A stretch of 61,031 nucleotides of DNA from Acidobacteriota bacterium (GCA_016201275.1 JACQDB010000031.1:1-61031); one strand, 5' to 3'. Shown: positions 36,891 to 45,238, counted from the first letter of the stretch. Notes: generated by a model not told the origin, from the sequence alone. Program-made: numbers and translations.

Positions 36891-37556
36891 ATGAAAAAAT
36901 TTACCCCTACGGAACGCACCACTTTGAAACGCTTACCGTCACGCGCCGAGTATGATCGCGAGACGGTTTACAAAATTCTCGACGAAGCCTTCCTCTGTCA
37001 CGTAGGGTTTGTCGTGGACGGGCAGCCGTATGTGATCCCTACGGGCTATGCGCGGCGCGGCGATACCTTGTACATACACGGCTCGGCGGCCAGTCGTATG
37101 CTGCGGTCGCTTGCCGAGGGCCTAGAGGTTTGCGTAACTGTGACTTTGCTTGACGGCTTGGTTTTAGCGCGCTCGGCGTTTCATCATTCGTTCAACTATC
37201 GCTCGGTCGTCGTCTTAGGCAAAGCCACGGTGGTGGAAAGCGCCGAAGAAAAATTCGCGGCGCTCGAAGCCTTCACCAATCACGTCATCCCTAACCGTTG
37301 GGCGGAGGTGCGCGAACCAAACGAGCAAGAGATGAAAGGTACTTTGGTGCTGCAACTGCCGCTTGTTGAAGTCTCTGCAAAAGTCCGCACCGGAGCGCCG
37401 ATTGATGACGAAGAAGATTACGCCATTGCGGTGTGGGCTGGCGTGCTGCCTTTGCAATTGACCGCTTCTACGCCGATTCAAGATGAGCGTATGCAAACCG
37501 ATATTGATTTGCCCGATTACGTTGTAAATTATTCAAGACCAGCAAAGAACGAATAA
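36891..37556 (+). CDS. Pyridoxamine 5'-phosphate oxidase-like flavin-binding protein
   Basis: The 221-residue product (MKKFTPTERTTLKRLPSRAEYDRETVYKILDEAFLCHVGF...) belongs to the split-barrel PNPOx-like family, with the motif YVIPTGYARRGDTLYIHGSAASRMLRSL. Members bind FMN, F420 or heme and reduce or oxidise small molecules; true B6 oxidases have a different C-terminus, so I do not call pdxH. An ATG at 36876 is an alternative start; neither has a strong ribosome site. The gene is divergent from and probably controlled by the MocR gene. Confidence 0.87.
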   Translation: MKKFTPTERTTLKRLPSRAEYDRETVYKILDEAFLCHVGFVVDGQPYVIPTGYARRGDTLYIHGSAASRMLRSLAEGLEVCVTVTLLDGLVLARSAFHHSFNYRSVVVLGKATVVESAEEKFAALEAFTNHVIPNRWAEVREPNEQEMKGTLVLQLPLVEVSAKVRTGAPIDDEEDYAIAVWAGVLPLQLTASTPIQDERMQTDIDLPDYVVNYSRPAKNE

Positions 37557-37586
37557 CCGCTCAGGCTCTACACTGCATCATGAAAT

Positions 37587-37686
37587 AGAGCGTGTCGCAG
37601 AATTCCAGAAACTGTCTATATGTTGTAGATGGTTAAATCATCACCTACAATATATGGACAGAAAACCCGTTTACGCGACACGCCCT
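37587..37686. repeat. 100-bp TA-flanked MITE-like element B, copy 1
   Basis: It starts AGAGCGTGTCGCAGAATTCC and ends TTTACGCGACACGCCCT, flanked by T and A, so the 12-bp ends are inverted repeats with a possible TA target duplication. The centre TATATGTTGTAGATG...CATCACCTACAATATAT is also palindromic. A second copy of exactly the same length and orientation is at 39392-39491. Confidence 0.85.
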
Positions 37687-37742
37687 AAATAATTGCCTCA
37701 ACATTTTTTCTGCAAGAGATTTCATAGACGAAGGAGATTGTC

Positions 37743-38291
37743 TTGACGAAGCAAAATATCGGCGACCAAATATTGAACGAGAACAACGAATTGCAAATCA
37801 CTGCTTCAAAATCATCCTCGCAAAATGATTTTGATTTTTTGGCGGGCAAGTGGAAAGTGCATAACAGGAAGTTGAAAACCAGGCTGAATCATTGCGATGA
37901 ATGGATAGAGTTTGACGCCGTTCAAGAGTGCTATCCGGTGCTTGGCGGCTTCGGCAATGTTGACCATTTTAGAACAGAGTTTGGCGGCGTGCCTTTTGAA
38001 GGATTGACCTTGCGGCTGTTTAATCCGGCAAACAGATTGTGGAGTCTCTACTGGGCTGACAACAAAGTAGTGGTTTTGGATGTTCCCGTGGTCGGTTCAT
38101 TTGAAAATAAGATTGGCAAATTTTACGCGAAAGATATTTTCAATGGCAAAGAGATACTGGTGCAGTTTCATTGGGAGATTACCGACGCAGACAACCTAAT
38201 CTGGAGTCAGGCATTTTCTGCCGACCGGGGCAACACTTGGGAATGGAATTGGTATATGTATATCAGCCGCGCTATTGGATGCGGCGGATAG
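37743..38291 (+). CDS. DUF1579-like (lipocalin-type) protein
   Basis: A 182-residue soluble protein whose conserved part begins FDFLAGKWKVHNRKLKTRL and contains WSLYWADNKVVVLDVPVVG and a C-terminal WEWNWYMYISR. This looks like a small beta barrel of the DUF1579-like group; ligand and function are unknown. The start is a TTG at 37743 with AAGGAGA five to seven bases upstream. Base composition is a little more A/T-rich than in the neighbours, and the gene lies between the two element B copies. Confidence 0.72.
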   Translation: MTKQNIGDQILNENNELQITASKSSSQNDFDFLAGKWKVHNRKLKTRLNHCDEWIEFDAVQECYPVLGGFGNVDHFRTEFGGVPFEGLTLRLFNPANRLWSLYWADNKVVVLDVPVVGSFENKIGKFYAKDIFNGKEILVQFHWEITDADNLIWSQAFSADRGNTWEWNWYMYISRAIGCGG

Positions 38292-38352
38292 CACCTTTAC
38301 CAAAGTAAAAAACTATCTCTGACCGCAAGTTGGGAAGCCAAAATCCACCTCT

Positions 38353-38450
38353 TATAGCGAATTTCATTTGCCCGCGATCCATGACACCTAGGTTGAGAGG
38401 CGGTCTGTGACCGCTTCTCAACCCATCGCACACCTCTGCAAGCCGCTATA
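38353..38450. repeat. Palindromic element with TATAGCG ends
   Basis: The outer ends are TATAGCGAATTT and its inverse GCCGCTATA. The core GGTTGAGAGGCGGTCTGTGACCGCTTCTCAACC (38391-38423) is a long hairpin, followed by GCACACCTCTGCAAGC. The same layout, with different core spacing, occurs at 49585-49711 and partly at 43233-43291. Confidence 0.75.
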
Positions 38451-38528
38451 ATACCGCCTTGATTGACACTATCGTCATCCACGTTATTCTTCTAGATGTC
38501 TAGACGAGCCTCTGATTGAGAGAAATAA

Positions 38529-39137
38529 ATGGGCTATTGTAGTACAAAATTGTTTGCCTGGCTTCAAGGAGCAGATTTCTATAAAAATCTACACTATGAA
38601 GCGATAGAAAAACTTCCCGCCAGCGAAGGCAAAAAATGGGTGGATGTCGGTTGCGGTCCGGGTCTTCTTACTCGCCTCGCCGCAGCAAAAGGATACCTTG
38701 CTATTGGAATTGACGCCGACTCTTTCATGATCCAAGAGGCAAAGAAAATCGCCCGTAACGAGGCTTCGTCGGCTCATTTTAAGATTGGCGATGTTTTCCG
38801 TATTCCGCCACAGAGCGCAGATATTGTTTCTGCCTCTTCCTTACTTGCGGCACTTGAGGACAAGGTCGGTGGATTTCAATCGCTTCTCAGTATAGTAAAA
38901 CCAGGCGGGTCGCTTCTTATCATTGAGCCGACCAATCAAATGACGCCGCAAGCTGTTGCTACACTGATTCGGGGTGGCTTAGGCGGCAAACGAATTAGTG
39001 GTTTACGACTATGGGCACGTGCGCGCGCAGGCAGGGCGGTGAACCCAGAAATATTCAAGGCTTCGGGGGCAGTCCCTGTCATCTTCACGCCCCTGCTTAA
39101 TGGGCTTGTCGGAGCCTGGCTTATTCAAAAAGAATAG
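38529..39137 (+). CDS. Class I SAM-dependent methyltransferase
   Basis: The 202-residue protein shows motif I VDVGCGPGLLTRLAA (about 38-52), an acidic motif II (IGIDADSF) and FKIGDVFRIPPQSADIVSASS, followed by IVKPGGSLLIIEP. It fits the small UbiE/Methyltransf_11-type enzymes. The C-terminus is truncated-looking and basic/hydrophobic, and the substrate is unknown. It sits between the two element B copies, and its codon use appears more A/T-rich at the start. Confidence 0.85.
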   Translation: MGYCSTKLFAWLQGADFYKNLHYEAIEKLPASEGKKWVDVGCGPGLLTRLAAAKGYLAIGIDADSFMIQEAKKIARNEASSAHFKIGDVFRIPPQSADIVSASSLLAALEDKVGGFQSLLSIVKPGGSLLIIEPTNQMTPQAVATLIRGGLGGKRISGLRLWARARAGRAVNPEIFKASGAVPVIFTPLLNGLVGAWLIQKE

Positions 39138-39138
39138 T

Positions 39139-39391
39139 AACTACCCAGCCTTTTGTGAGAGTTGAACTCTGTGCGGCGGTGCCGCTTTGAGGTGCGGAGA
39201 GTCTCGGACTCTCCGGTAGATTTGCCAACTCTTTTCGCGGCTCTGCCGCACCGGCAGCTGCGCCGCAGAAAAGCCTGTAGGCAGAGGCCCACGGGCGGCG
39301 CAGCCGCGAGAGGAAGGAGCGCAGTTTACGGAAAGGCGTAGCCCTTTCCGCACCTCAAAGCGGCACCGCCGCAAGCACTGGCTGGGTAGTT
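39139..39391. repeat. MITE-like palindromic element C
   Basis: Outer ends AACTACCCAGCC (39139-39150) and GGCTGGGTAGTT (39380-39391) are perfect inverted repeats. Inside, 39173-39198 (GCGGCGGTGCCGCTTTGAGG...) is the exact complement of 39347-39372, 26 bp. The centre has smaller hairpins such as GAGTCTCGGACTCTCC. There is no coding capacity. Element B copy 2 begins at the very next bases. Confidence 0.85.
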
Positions 39392-39491
39392 AGAGCGTAT
39401 CGCAAAATTCCAGCAACCGCCCATATATTGTGGATGGTTAAACGATCACACACAATATCTGGACAAAAAATCTATTTATGCAACACGCTCT
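39392..39491. repeat. 100-bp TA-flanked MITE-like element B, copy 2
   Basis: AGAGCGTATCGCAAAATTCCAG...TTTATGCAACACGCTCT, flanked by T and A. It aligns with 37587-37686 without a length change and in the same direction; differences are scattered, and the central TATATTGTGGATGG...GATCACACACAATAT stem is retained. Confidence 0.85.
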
Positions 39492-39547
39492 AGTTACAAA
39501 GAATAAGCGTGTATAGCAATTATTTAACTTTAGAAGAGGTATAAAGA

Positions 39548-39850
39548 ATGAAATGGTATCACTATTTACTAGCATTTTTCGCGGGAGTGTTTTTGGCAAA
39601 TTTCGTTCCCCACTTTGTTAATGGCATTTCCGGGAATCCCTTCCCTTCACCTTTTGGAAAGCCTCCTGGATTTGGCAATTCATCGCCACTAACTAATGTA
39701 TTATGGGGAGGTGCCAATTTGCTTTTTGGCTATACGCTATTACGATACAGCAAATTATCAGTTAATAATAAGGCATCTTTGGCTGTTTTCTTTTTAGGCA
39801 TTGTTGTTATGGGCGTCGTATTGAGTCAAGCTTTTAGTCATCATTTGTAG
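39548..39850 (+). CDS. Hypothetical small membrane protein
   Basis: A 100-residue protein with an N-terminal hydrophobic segment (YHYLLAFFAGVFLANFV), a Gly/Pro/Phe-rich loop and two further hydrophobic segments (NVLWGGANLLFGYTLL; LAVFFLGIVVMGVVLSQAF). AGAAGAGG lies about 9 bases before the ATG. The gene is clearly more A/T-rich than most of the window and lies just after two mobile-looking repeats, so recent acquisition is possible. Confidence 0.7.
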   Translation: MKWYHYLLAFFAGVFLANFVPHFVNGISGNPFPSPFGKPPGFGNSSPLTNVLWGGANLLFGYTLLRYSKLSVNNKASLAVFFLGIVVMGVVLSQAFSHHL

Positions 39851-40034
39851 TTTCCGCCCAAGCGCATAGCATTGTCGCCTCAACACCTGGCAGAAAGCTT
39901 GAAGGGCAGAACTCCAAAGAAAAATGTTCTCTCCTTTTTAGAAGAACAAAGCGGGTGCGAACACCGCTTAAAAGCGGGACTACGAAACCTCTTTTTTGAT
40001 TGAATCATTTTCGATTTTTTTAAGGAGACCAACA

Positions 40035-40505
40035 ATGACCCACGATGAAAGAGATGAATTGATTGCAGAATATGCCGCCGGTTATGACGAAGTTATCAGG
40101 AGTTTAGATAATTTCCCCGCCGATTCTTTATCAGCCCATCCACTGCCGGACAAATGGAGCGCCAACGAAATTATTCATCATCTGGCCGACAGCGAAATGA
40201 CCAGCGCCTTGCGCTTGCGGAAACTGCTCACCGAAGCGCATCCGATTATTTACGGCTACGACGAAGCCTTTTATGCCAAGCGTTTGAATTATAACGAACG
40301 CGATATAGCTCCGGCGCTTGAGGCGTTTCGTGCGGCGCGTTCGACCACCGTGCAACTCTTAAAAACCATGAGTGAAGAAGATTGGCAACGCGTAGGCTGG
40401 CACACCGAAAGCGGTTTGTATTCAGCGGAAAAATGGTTGCAGCTTTACGCCGCTCACGCCCACAATCACGCCGCGCAAATTCGCCGCCTGCGCGAGGAGT
40501 TATAG
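40035..40505 (+). CDS. DinB family protein
   Basis: A 156-residue four-helix DinB-fold protein: WSANEIIHHLADSEMTSALRLRKLL near residues 40-65 and a C-terminal YAAHAHNHAAQIRRLREEL. The His residues correspond to the metal triad seen in DinB/YfiT-type thiol transferases. The function in this subgroup is unknown. AAGGAGA six bases before the ATG at 40035 decides the start over an in-frame ATG at 39996. Confidence 0.88.
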   Translation: MTHDERDELIAEYAAGYDEVIRSLDNFPADSLSAHPLPDKWSANEIIHHLADSEMTSALRLRKLLTEAHPIIYGYDEAFYAKRLNYNERDIAPALEAFRAARSTTVQLLKTMSEEDWQRVGWHTESGLYSAEKWLQLYAAHAHNHAAQIRRLREEL

Positions 40506-40519
40506 AAGTTAAGAAAAAG

Positions 40520-40751
40520 AAGTTTGGCGTTCCGCTGTCTTCAGTTGGCAGGTTTCGCAACTCAAGCCTGCCGCCTGTAGGCCAATGGCATGAAGTTAAG
40601 CGGCATAGATGTACCGCAGGCGGTCTAGCCTGCGGCGGACTTGGTGGCAGAAGCGCACGAAATCCAAGTCTTAGCTTGCTGCTGTCAGCCGCAGACTAGA
40701 CCGTCTGCGGTACAACTTAACGCCATTAGTCTGAAGGCGGAACGCCAAACC
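40520..40751. repeat. MITE-like palindromic element A, copy 3 (core)
   Basis: It starts AAGTTTGGCGTTCCGCTG and ends AGTCTGAAGGCGGAACGCCAAAC, and shares AGGCCAATGGCATGAAGTTAAGCGGCATAGATGTACCGC and the CAAGTCTTAGCTTGCTGCTGTCAGCCG block with the other copies. The outer GGTAGTGGGTCAA ends are missing. It begins 15 bp after the DinB stop. Confidence 0.85.
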
Positions 40752-40764
40752 GTGCTACGTTGTC

Positions 40765-41451
40765 TCAAAATTTTTCCGCCACCTGAATCTCCACCCGTTC
40801 GCCTAAAAAACGCGGCTGGGTATGCAGCACATAAACATCCATTGCGGCTTTCACGCGTGCGCCGACTTCGCGCCATCTGGTGTTCGCCGATAATTCATAT
40901 GGCACAGCTTTGCAAGCAAAAGCCACCGCGTCTATGTCGTAATGTCGAGAGAGAAACAAAGCGCGATTGACATGAAAATCGTCCGTGATAATCGTCAGCT
41001 TGTTCAGATCAAAAACCGCTTTCGCCCGCGCCAGCGAATCCAAGGTTCGGAACCCCGCATAATCCGGCGTGATCGCCACTTCCGGCACGCCCAACTTCAT
41101 CAGCGCTTCTTTCATATCCGTAGGCTCGTCGTACCCTTGATGATGATTGTCGCCGCTCACCAGCAAATGTTTCACTTTGCCAGCGCGATACAAATAGGCT
41201 GCTGCTTCTATGCGCGCTTTGAAATGCGGATTGATAGCACCGCCGGACAGGGTTCGCCCCGCGCCCAAAACCAAGCCGACAGCGTTTTCAGGCAAAGCGT
41301 TGGCGTCTGTGAACACCTGCGCCGCCGTGCTGTTCACCATCCACACATTAACGCCGCCTACCAACAATACCGGCGACAGCAGAGCAACGAAGGCCGTCGC
41401 TTTCGGATGCGCTTGCGCTTTTTCAATGAGTAAATGAAGCAATCGCCGCAT
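40765..41451 (-). CDS. SanA/YdcF-like DUF218 protein
   Basis: The 228-residue protein has an N-terminal membrane anchor (ATAFVALLSPVLLVGGVNVWMV). A DUF218 domain follows: GLVLGAGRTLSGGAINPHFKARIEAAAYLYRAGKVKHLLVSGDN, RTLDSLARAKAVF, and LTIITDDFHVNRALFLSR. SanA relatives affect envelope permeability to vancomycin and detergents in enterobacteria; the reaction is not settled. I choose the ATG at 41451, 14 bp after the thiL stop, with GAGGCGAG upstream; an ATG at 41481 inside the thiL end is an alternative. It is probably co-transcribed with thiL. Confidence 0.88.
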   Translation of the reverse strand: MRRLLHLLIEKAQAHPKATAFVALLSPVLLVGGVNVWMVNSTAAQVFTDANALPENAVGLVLGAGRTLSGGAINPHFKARIEAAAYLYRAGKVKHLLVSGDNHHQGYDEPTDMKEALMKLGVPEVAITPDYAGFRTLDSLARAKAVFDLNKLTIITDDFHVNRALFLSRHYDIDAVAFACKAVPYELSANTRWREVGARVKAAMDVYVLHTQPRFLGERVEIQVAEKF

Positions 41452-41464
41452 AAAATTTCTCGCC

Positions 41465-42553
41465 TCAAATTTGGTGTTCATAGCCCGCAGGCAACAGCAC
41501 TTCAACTGTGCCTTCGCCTTCGATCAACAGTTCTCGGCTCCGCGTGATTTTGCCAATCAAGGTGACAGGCAATCGAAGCGCCGCAGCCAAAGCAAAAACC
41601 GCCGACTGATTTTCACCTCGCGCCGTAAACAACAATTCGTACTCTTCGCCGCTGTGCAAAGCCCTGTGCAAAGCAGTCACCTCTGGCAAGCTCTGTGCCA
41701 GCTCGCTCACGCCAGCGGCAAGCGGCATCCGCGCCGCTTGAATCTGCGCGCCGCAGTTGCTCTCTTCCAGTATGTGCCAGAGGTCTGTGCTGAACCCGTC
41801 GCTCACATCAATCATCGCCGTCGCCAGTCCGCTTTCACCCAGCGCCCGACCAAATTGCCAACGCGGCTCCGGCCTTAAATGTTTCCGCATAGCCTGCTGA
41901 CAGTGCGCTTGAAACAATTTTTCATCGGCATGAATTGTATCGTGAGCCGTCACCATTTTATTTTGTACGCCTTGCTCCGCAGGCTTAACTTCACCATTTT
42001 CGATAACGCTTTCATCAAATCGGTAGCCTTGTTCAAGCAGAGCAAGTCCCAATGCAGACGCGCCCAGAGAGCCGGTCACAAAAATCAAATCGTCCGTTTG
42101 TGCGCCACCGCGAGTCACCGCTTTGTTGCTCGCGCATTCGCCAATCACTATGGTGTCTAGAAATAAAGAGTCGGGCGAACTCGAAGTATCGCCGCCGATG
42201 ATGGTCACGCCGCTTTCGTCGGCCAATGCAAAAATGCCCTCCATCAATGCTGCGGCCAACGTCGCTTCCGCAGCGCGTGGCAACGCCACACTGACCAAGG
42301 CATAGCGCGGCGCGCCGCCCATTGCCGCTATATCGCTCAAGGTCACGGCCAGCGCTTTGCGCCCGATTAATTTCGGCGTCGCCCAGGCGCGGCGAAAATG
42401 CACGCCCTCGACGCTGACATCGCAACAAGCCAGTACATCAGTCGCGCCGCGAGTTTCGATCACCGCCGCATCGTCACCTATGCCGACGCGCAAGCCCTCA
42501 ACAGCGCCTGCGCGTTTGCGTATATGAGCAATGATGTCGGACTCTTTCGGCAT
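41465..42553 (-). CDS. thiL: Thiamine-monophosphate kinase
   Basis: ThiL phosphorylates thiamine monophosphate to thiamine pyrophosphate, using ATP. The N-terminus (GIGDDAAVIETRGATDVLACCDVSVEGVHF) and AVTLSDIAAMGGAP, IIGGDTSSSP, IDVSDGFSTDLWHILEES and GEEYELLFT are the family motifs of the PurM-like fold. The length, 362 residues, exceeds the usual 320-330 because of an insertion of about 30 residues after ALGLALLEQGYRF (ENGEVKPAEQGVQNKMVTAHDT). No other thiamine gene and no TPP riboswitch is seen upstream. Confidence 0.96.
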   Translation of the reverse strand: MPKESDIIAHIRKRAGAVEGLRVGIGDDAAVIETRGATDVLACCDVSVEGVHFRRAWATPKLIGRKALAVTLSDIAAMGGAPRYALVSVALPRAAEATLAAALMEGIFALADESGVTIIGGDTSSSPDSLFLDTIVIGECASNKAVTRGGAQTDDLIFVTGSLGASALGLALLEQGYRFDESVIENGEVKPAEQGVQNKMVTAHDTIHADEKLFQAHCQQAMRKHLRPEPRWQFGRALGESGLATAMIDVSDGFSTDLWHILEESNCGAQIQAARMPLAAGVSELAQSLPEVTALHRALHSGEEYELLFTARGENQSAVFALAAALRLPVTLIGKITRSRELLIEGEGTVEVLLPAGYEHQI

Positions 42554-42760
42554 TAAGACGACTCTCTAAACCGTATGGTATCACCTCGCTTGTCGGCACA
42601 ACAATTTGTATAGCAAAGGCGTCAGGCGTGGAGTAAAATACAACCGTTCTGCCCTTGCACCAGGTCATCAAACGCCGATGAATTGGCCTTTCAGGTTACT
42701 CGAAAGCCGTTACTTCACCATCACACAAGCCGAATTTTTTTGCAGGAGCAAAGCCGGTTC

Positions 42761-43141
42761 ATGAAAAATTCTTTCGACATAGCGAAGACCACGCCGTTGA
42801 TGGAAAAACCTGTCAAAGCCGCCGATGTAGCGGTGAATTTCACCCCCGTTGATGTGCCGACACCCAGGCCGGGCAATCTTACAGGGATGTTGGTCGCTAA
42901 TTTCAGTTATGCGGAAACGCCCATTAAAACGCTGGAATTTCTCTGTCCGCACTGCGGCAATCAATCCGGCAACACCGATCTGTTCTGTGTCTCCTGCGGC
43001 GAATTCATAGACCCGGACGAACCCATAAAGCGCGTCGAAGAAGTTGCGCCTCCGACCATTCCGGCCTGCGATGATTGCGGCACGCCCATCATTCTGGATG
43101 ACGTTTTCTGTATGTCTTGCGGCTCAGTCGTGACGCTGTGA
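42761..43141 (+). CDS. Double zinc-ribbon protein
   Basis: A 126-residue cytoplasmic-type protein. Residues 1-65 are low in recognisable structure (TPLMEKPVKAADVAVNFTPVDVPTPRPG). The C-terminal half carries two Cys4 zinc ribbons, CPHCGNQSGNTDLFCVSCG and CDDCGTPIILDDVFCMSCG, joined by a short acidic linker. Such ribbons mediate protein or nucleic-acid contacts. The start at 42761 follows GCAGGAG with a spacing a little longer than usual. It is divergent from thiL. Confidence 0.75.
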   Translation: MKNSFDIAKTTPLMEKPVKAADVAVNFTPVDVPTPRPGNLTGMLVANFSYAETPIKTLEFLCPHCGNQSGNTDLFCVSCGEFIDPDEPIKRVEEVAPPTIPACDDCGTPIILDDVFCMSCGSVVTL

Positions 43142-43232
43142 GCAGGAAGATAGAGACCCAAAAGAATCTCCAACACGCCTTGTGCATAAACCCTGACTTG
43201 GAAAACAAGCCGCTACCCAAAATAGCAGGAGA

Positions 43233-43291
43233 GCGGTTGAGAGACGGACTGTGACTGCGCCTTCCAGCGATCACAGTCCGCCTCTCAACCG
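43233..43291. repeat. Palindrome of the GGTTGAGAGGCGG family
   Basis: GCGGTTGAGAGACGGACTGTGACTGCG pairs with CGATCACAGTCCGCCTCTCAACCGC with minor mismatches, giving a hairpin of about 25 bp. It is followed by GCACACATCT, as in the other copies. It sits between the convergent zinc-ribbon and multicopper-oxidase genes, 30 bp from the latter's stop. Confidence 0.78.
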
Positions 43292-43322
43292 CACACATCT
43301 CATTTTGTCTGGCCGCTCGGTA

Positions 43323-44849
43323 TTACTTGCGACCTTCGCGGATTTTGGCCATGACGGTTTCGTACATCTCCGGCGACAACACTCGCACATAAGTCATCAT
43401 GCCCATAGTTGCCGCCGTCCAGTCTTTCGCCAAGCCGTAGGTTTCCGGTTTATTGACCGCTTCATCCATAGGCATCCACATATCCTGCGGATAGCCTTTG
43501 ACACGCATCTTGCTCTGTTGCACAGGCACCATCGCCATACCACATTTCGGACACTTGCCCGGCTTGTCCGATTTCACCTCCGCGTGCATAGGGCAAACAT
43601 ACATTCCTTCCTGCGCGCTCATGGTCGGAGCCTTATGCCCTTGATGCTGATCTTGACCCACCAGATTGGAGGTCTCTTTTTCGTTTTTGGTCATGCCCAT
43701 GCCGCGCCCCATACCCGGTGCCATGTCGTCTGACAGCGCGTGACCTTTGCGTACCACGCCCATGCCTTCTTCCATGCCTTTGCCGGTCTTCATGCCTTGA
43801 GTGCCATGAGTCATCGGCCCGACCATCGAAACCATTTGATTCATCATGTGATGCGGCAGATGACAATGCAACATCCAGTCGCCGGTATATTTGGCTTCAA
43901 ACTCTATGTCACGCGCCTGCGCCACCCCGACCAGCACGGTGTTGCCGGGATACCAGCCAACCTCCGGTATGCGTCCACCTTCCGTGCCGGTGACAAAAAA
44001 TTGATTGCCGTGCAGATGAATCGGATGATGATCCATGCCCAGATTGACCAGACGGATTCGCACGCGGTCGCCCTGTTTGACGATGAGCGGTGTGGTCGCC
44101 GGTCCCGATTTACCATTGAAGGTCAACCAGTTGAATTCCATCGAAAGGGTGTTCGGCACGGTGTTGTTCGGCAACAACGCCCACTCTTGAAGAATGATGC
44201 CAAAATCCTTGTCCACGCGCGGCGTGTGCGGCTTTTTCGGATGGATGATAAAAAAGCCTATCAATCCCATCATCTCCTGCATGGCCATGTGCGAGTGATA
44301 AAAGAAGGTGCCGTTTTGATGCAAGGTAAATTCATAGGTGTAAGATTCCCCCGGATAAATCAGCGGTTGACTGATAGCGGGCGCGCCGTCCATTTCAATC
44401 GGCACTTCGAGTCCGTGCCAGTGCGGCGTAGTGGCTTCGGGCAGATTGTTACGATAAATGATTCGCACGCGGTCGCCTTCATTGACTTCAATGGTCGGTC
44501 CCGGCACGCTGCCATTGTAGCCCCACGCATCAACCTTGCGCGCATCGCCCATCTCCGAGGCCGGCAGAAATTCAGTCTGCACGGGTTCGGCAATCAATTC
44601 AAAAACCTTGACGCCGTTGTCGAGTTTGAACGGCAGCTTGGGAAGGTCTGGCGTGTAAAACGGTACCACTGCGCCGGACGAAGCCTCAACCGACGCTTGC
44701 TTGTCAACCTTGACCATCGTTTTCGTAGCCTCGGCTTTCGGCGGTGCGGCTTGATGCTGTTCGTGTTGCGCCGCCGCAGCTTTGCCGGTCAAAGCTCCTG
44801 CGCCGATAATGGCAGAACTGCGTAAAAAAAATCTTCTACTCTTATTCAT
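43323..44849 (-). CDS. Multicopper oxidase with C-terminal heavy-metal-binding domain
   Basis: The 508-residue protein has a Tat-type signal (NKSRRFFLRSSAIIGAGALTG), so it folds with copper before export. Copper ligands are in HWHG (143-146), HSH (185-187), HPIHLHG (275-281) and HCHLPHHM (328-335), the full set for a type 1 site and the trinuclear centre in a short oxidase. After a Met-rich stretch (about 345-380: MKTGKGMEEGMG, MAPGMGRGMGM), YVCPMHAEVKSDKPGKCPKCGM forms the heavy-metal-binding domain often found in copper-handling proteins. It probably oxidises Cu(I) or an organic substrate in the periplasm. It is the last gene of a copper-type cluster with the cytochrome/TolC fusion. Confidence 0.93.
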   Translation of the reverse strand: MNKSRRFFLRSSAIIGAGALTGKAAAAQHEQHQAAPPKAEATKTMVKVDKQASVEASSGAVVPFYTPDLPKLPFKLDNGVKVFELIAEPVQTEFLPASEMGDARKVDAWGYNGSVPGPTIEVNEGDRVRIIYRNNLPEATTPHWHGLEVPIEMDGAPAISQPLIYPGESYTYEFTLHQNGTFFYHSHMAMQEMMGLIGFFIIHPKKPHTPRVDKDFGIILQEWALLPNNTVPNTLSMEFNWLTFNGKSGPATTPLIVKQGDRVRIRLVNLGMDHHPIHLHGNQFFVTGTEGGRIPEVGWYPGNTVLVGVAQARDIEFEAKYTGDWMLHCHLPHHMMNQMVSMVGPMTHGTQGMKTGKGMEEGMGVVRKGHALSDDMAPGMGRGMGMTKNEKETSNLVGQDQHQGHKAPTMSAQEGMYVCPMHAEVKSDKPGKCPKCGMAMVPVQQSKMRVKGYPQDMWMPMDEAVNKPETYGLAKDWTAATMGMMTYVRVLSPEMYETVMAKIREGRK

Positions 44850-45238
44850 AATTTCTTCCCCTTTTCAGTCGGAAGGCAAAAGGCAAAAAGCCTGACGATC
44901 AGCGCGACAGTTCAAGGAATTGATTAGCCAACTTTGTCCTCGCTTACGAAACCATTTCGATAGCCGTTCAACGCCGCGCTCGCACACTTCTCAGCGACAA
45001 TCCTGGCGCGAGGAAAAACGGAGCGCGAGGAGTTGAGAAGCGATCTTTGACCGTGTATTTCCTGTGGTTGCGTAATTCGGCATCACCAATCATCCCGCTG
45101 ATTCCTGCAAGCCAATACCGCTGCTCAACGGCGCATCTTTCAGGTGGTTTCGCTTTTCGCTATAACCAATGATTTCGCGGCCTCTAGCGGTTTCCGCCGA
45201 CTCTATCCTTCGCCTTGCGACCAATCCGATTTGTGATC
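44850..45238. other. 389-bp spacer without a visible gene
   Basis: I see no supported frame. A degenerate AGTTGAGAAGCGATCTTTGACCG segment near 45037 resembles the GGTTGAGAGGCGG palindrome family, with an incomplete partner. A promoter for the multicopper oxidase could lie here, but I cannot point to one. Confidence 0.5.

Noticed and set aside
40382-40699. Plus-strand frame over the end of dinB and element A
   Set aside because: It is out of frame with DinB and made largely of the MITE-like repeat.
42554-42682. TPP riboswitch upstream of thiL
   Set aside because: No CTGAGA/ACCTGATC-type core can be found in the spacer on the thiL strand.
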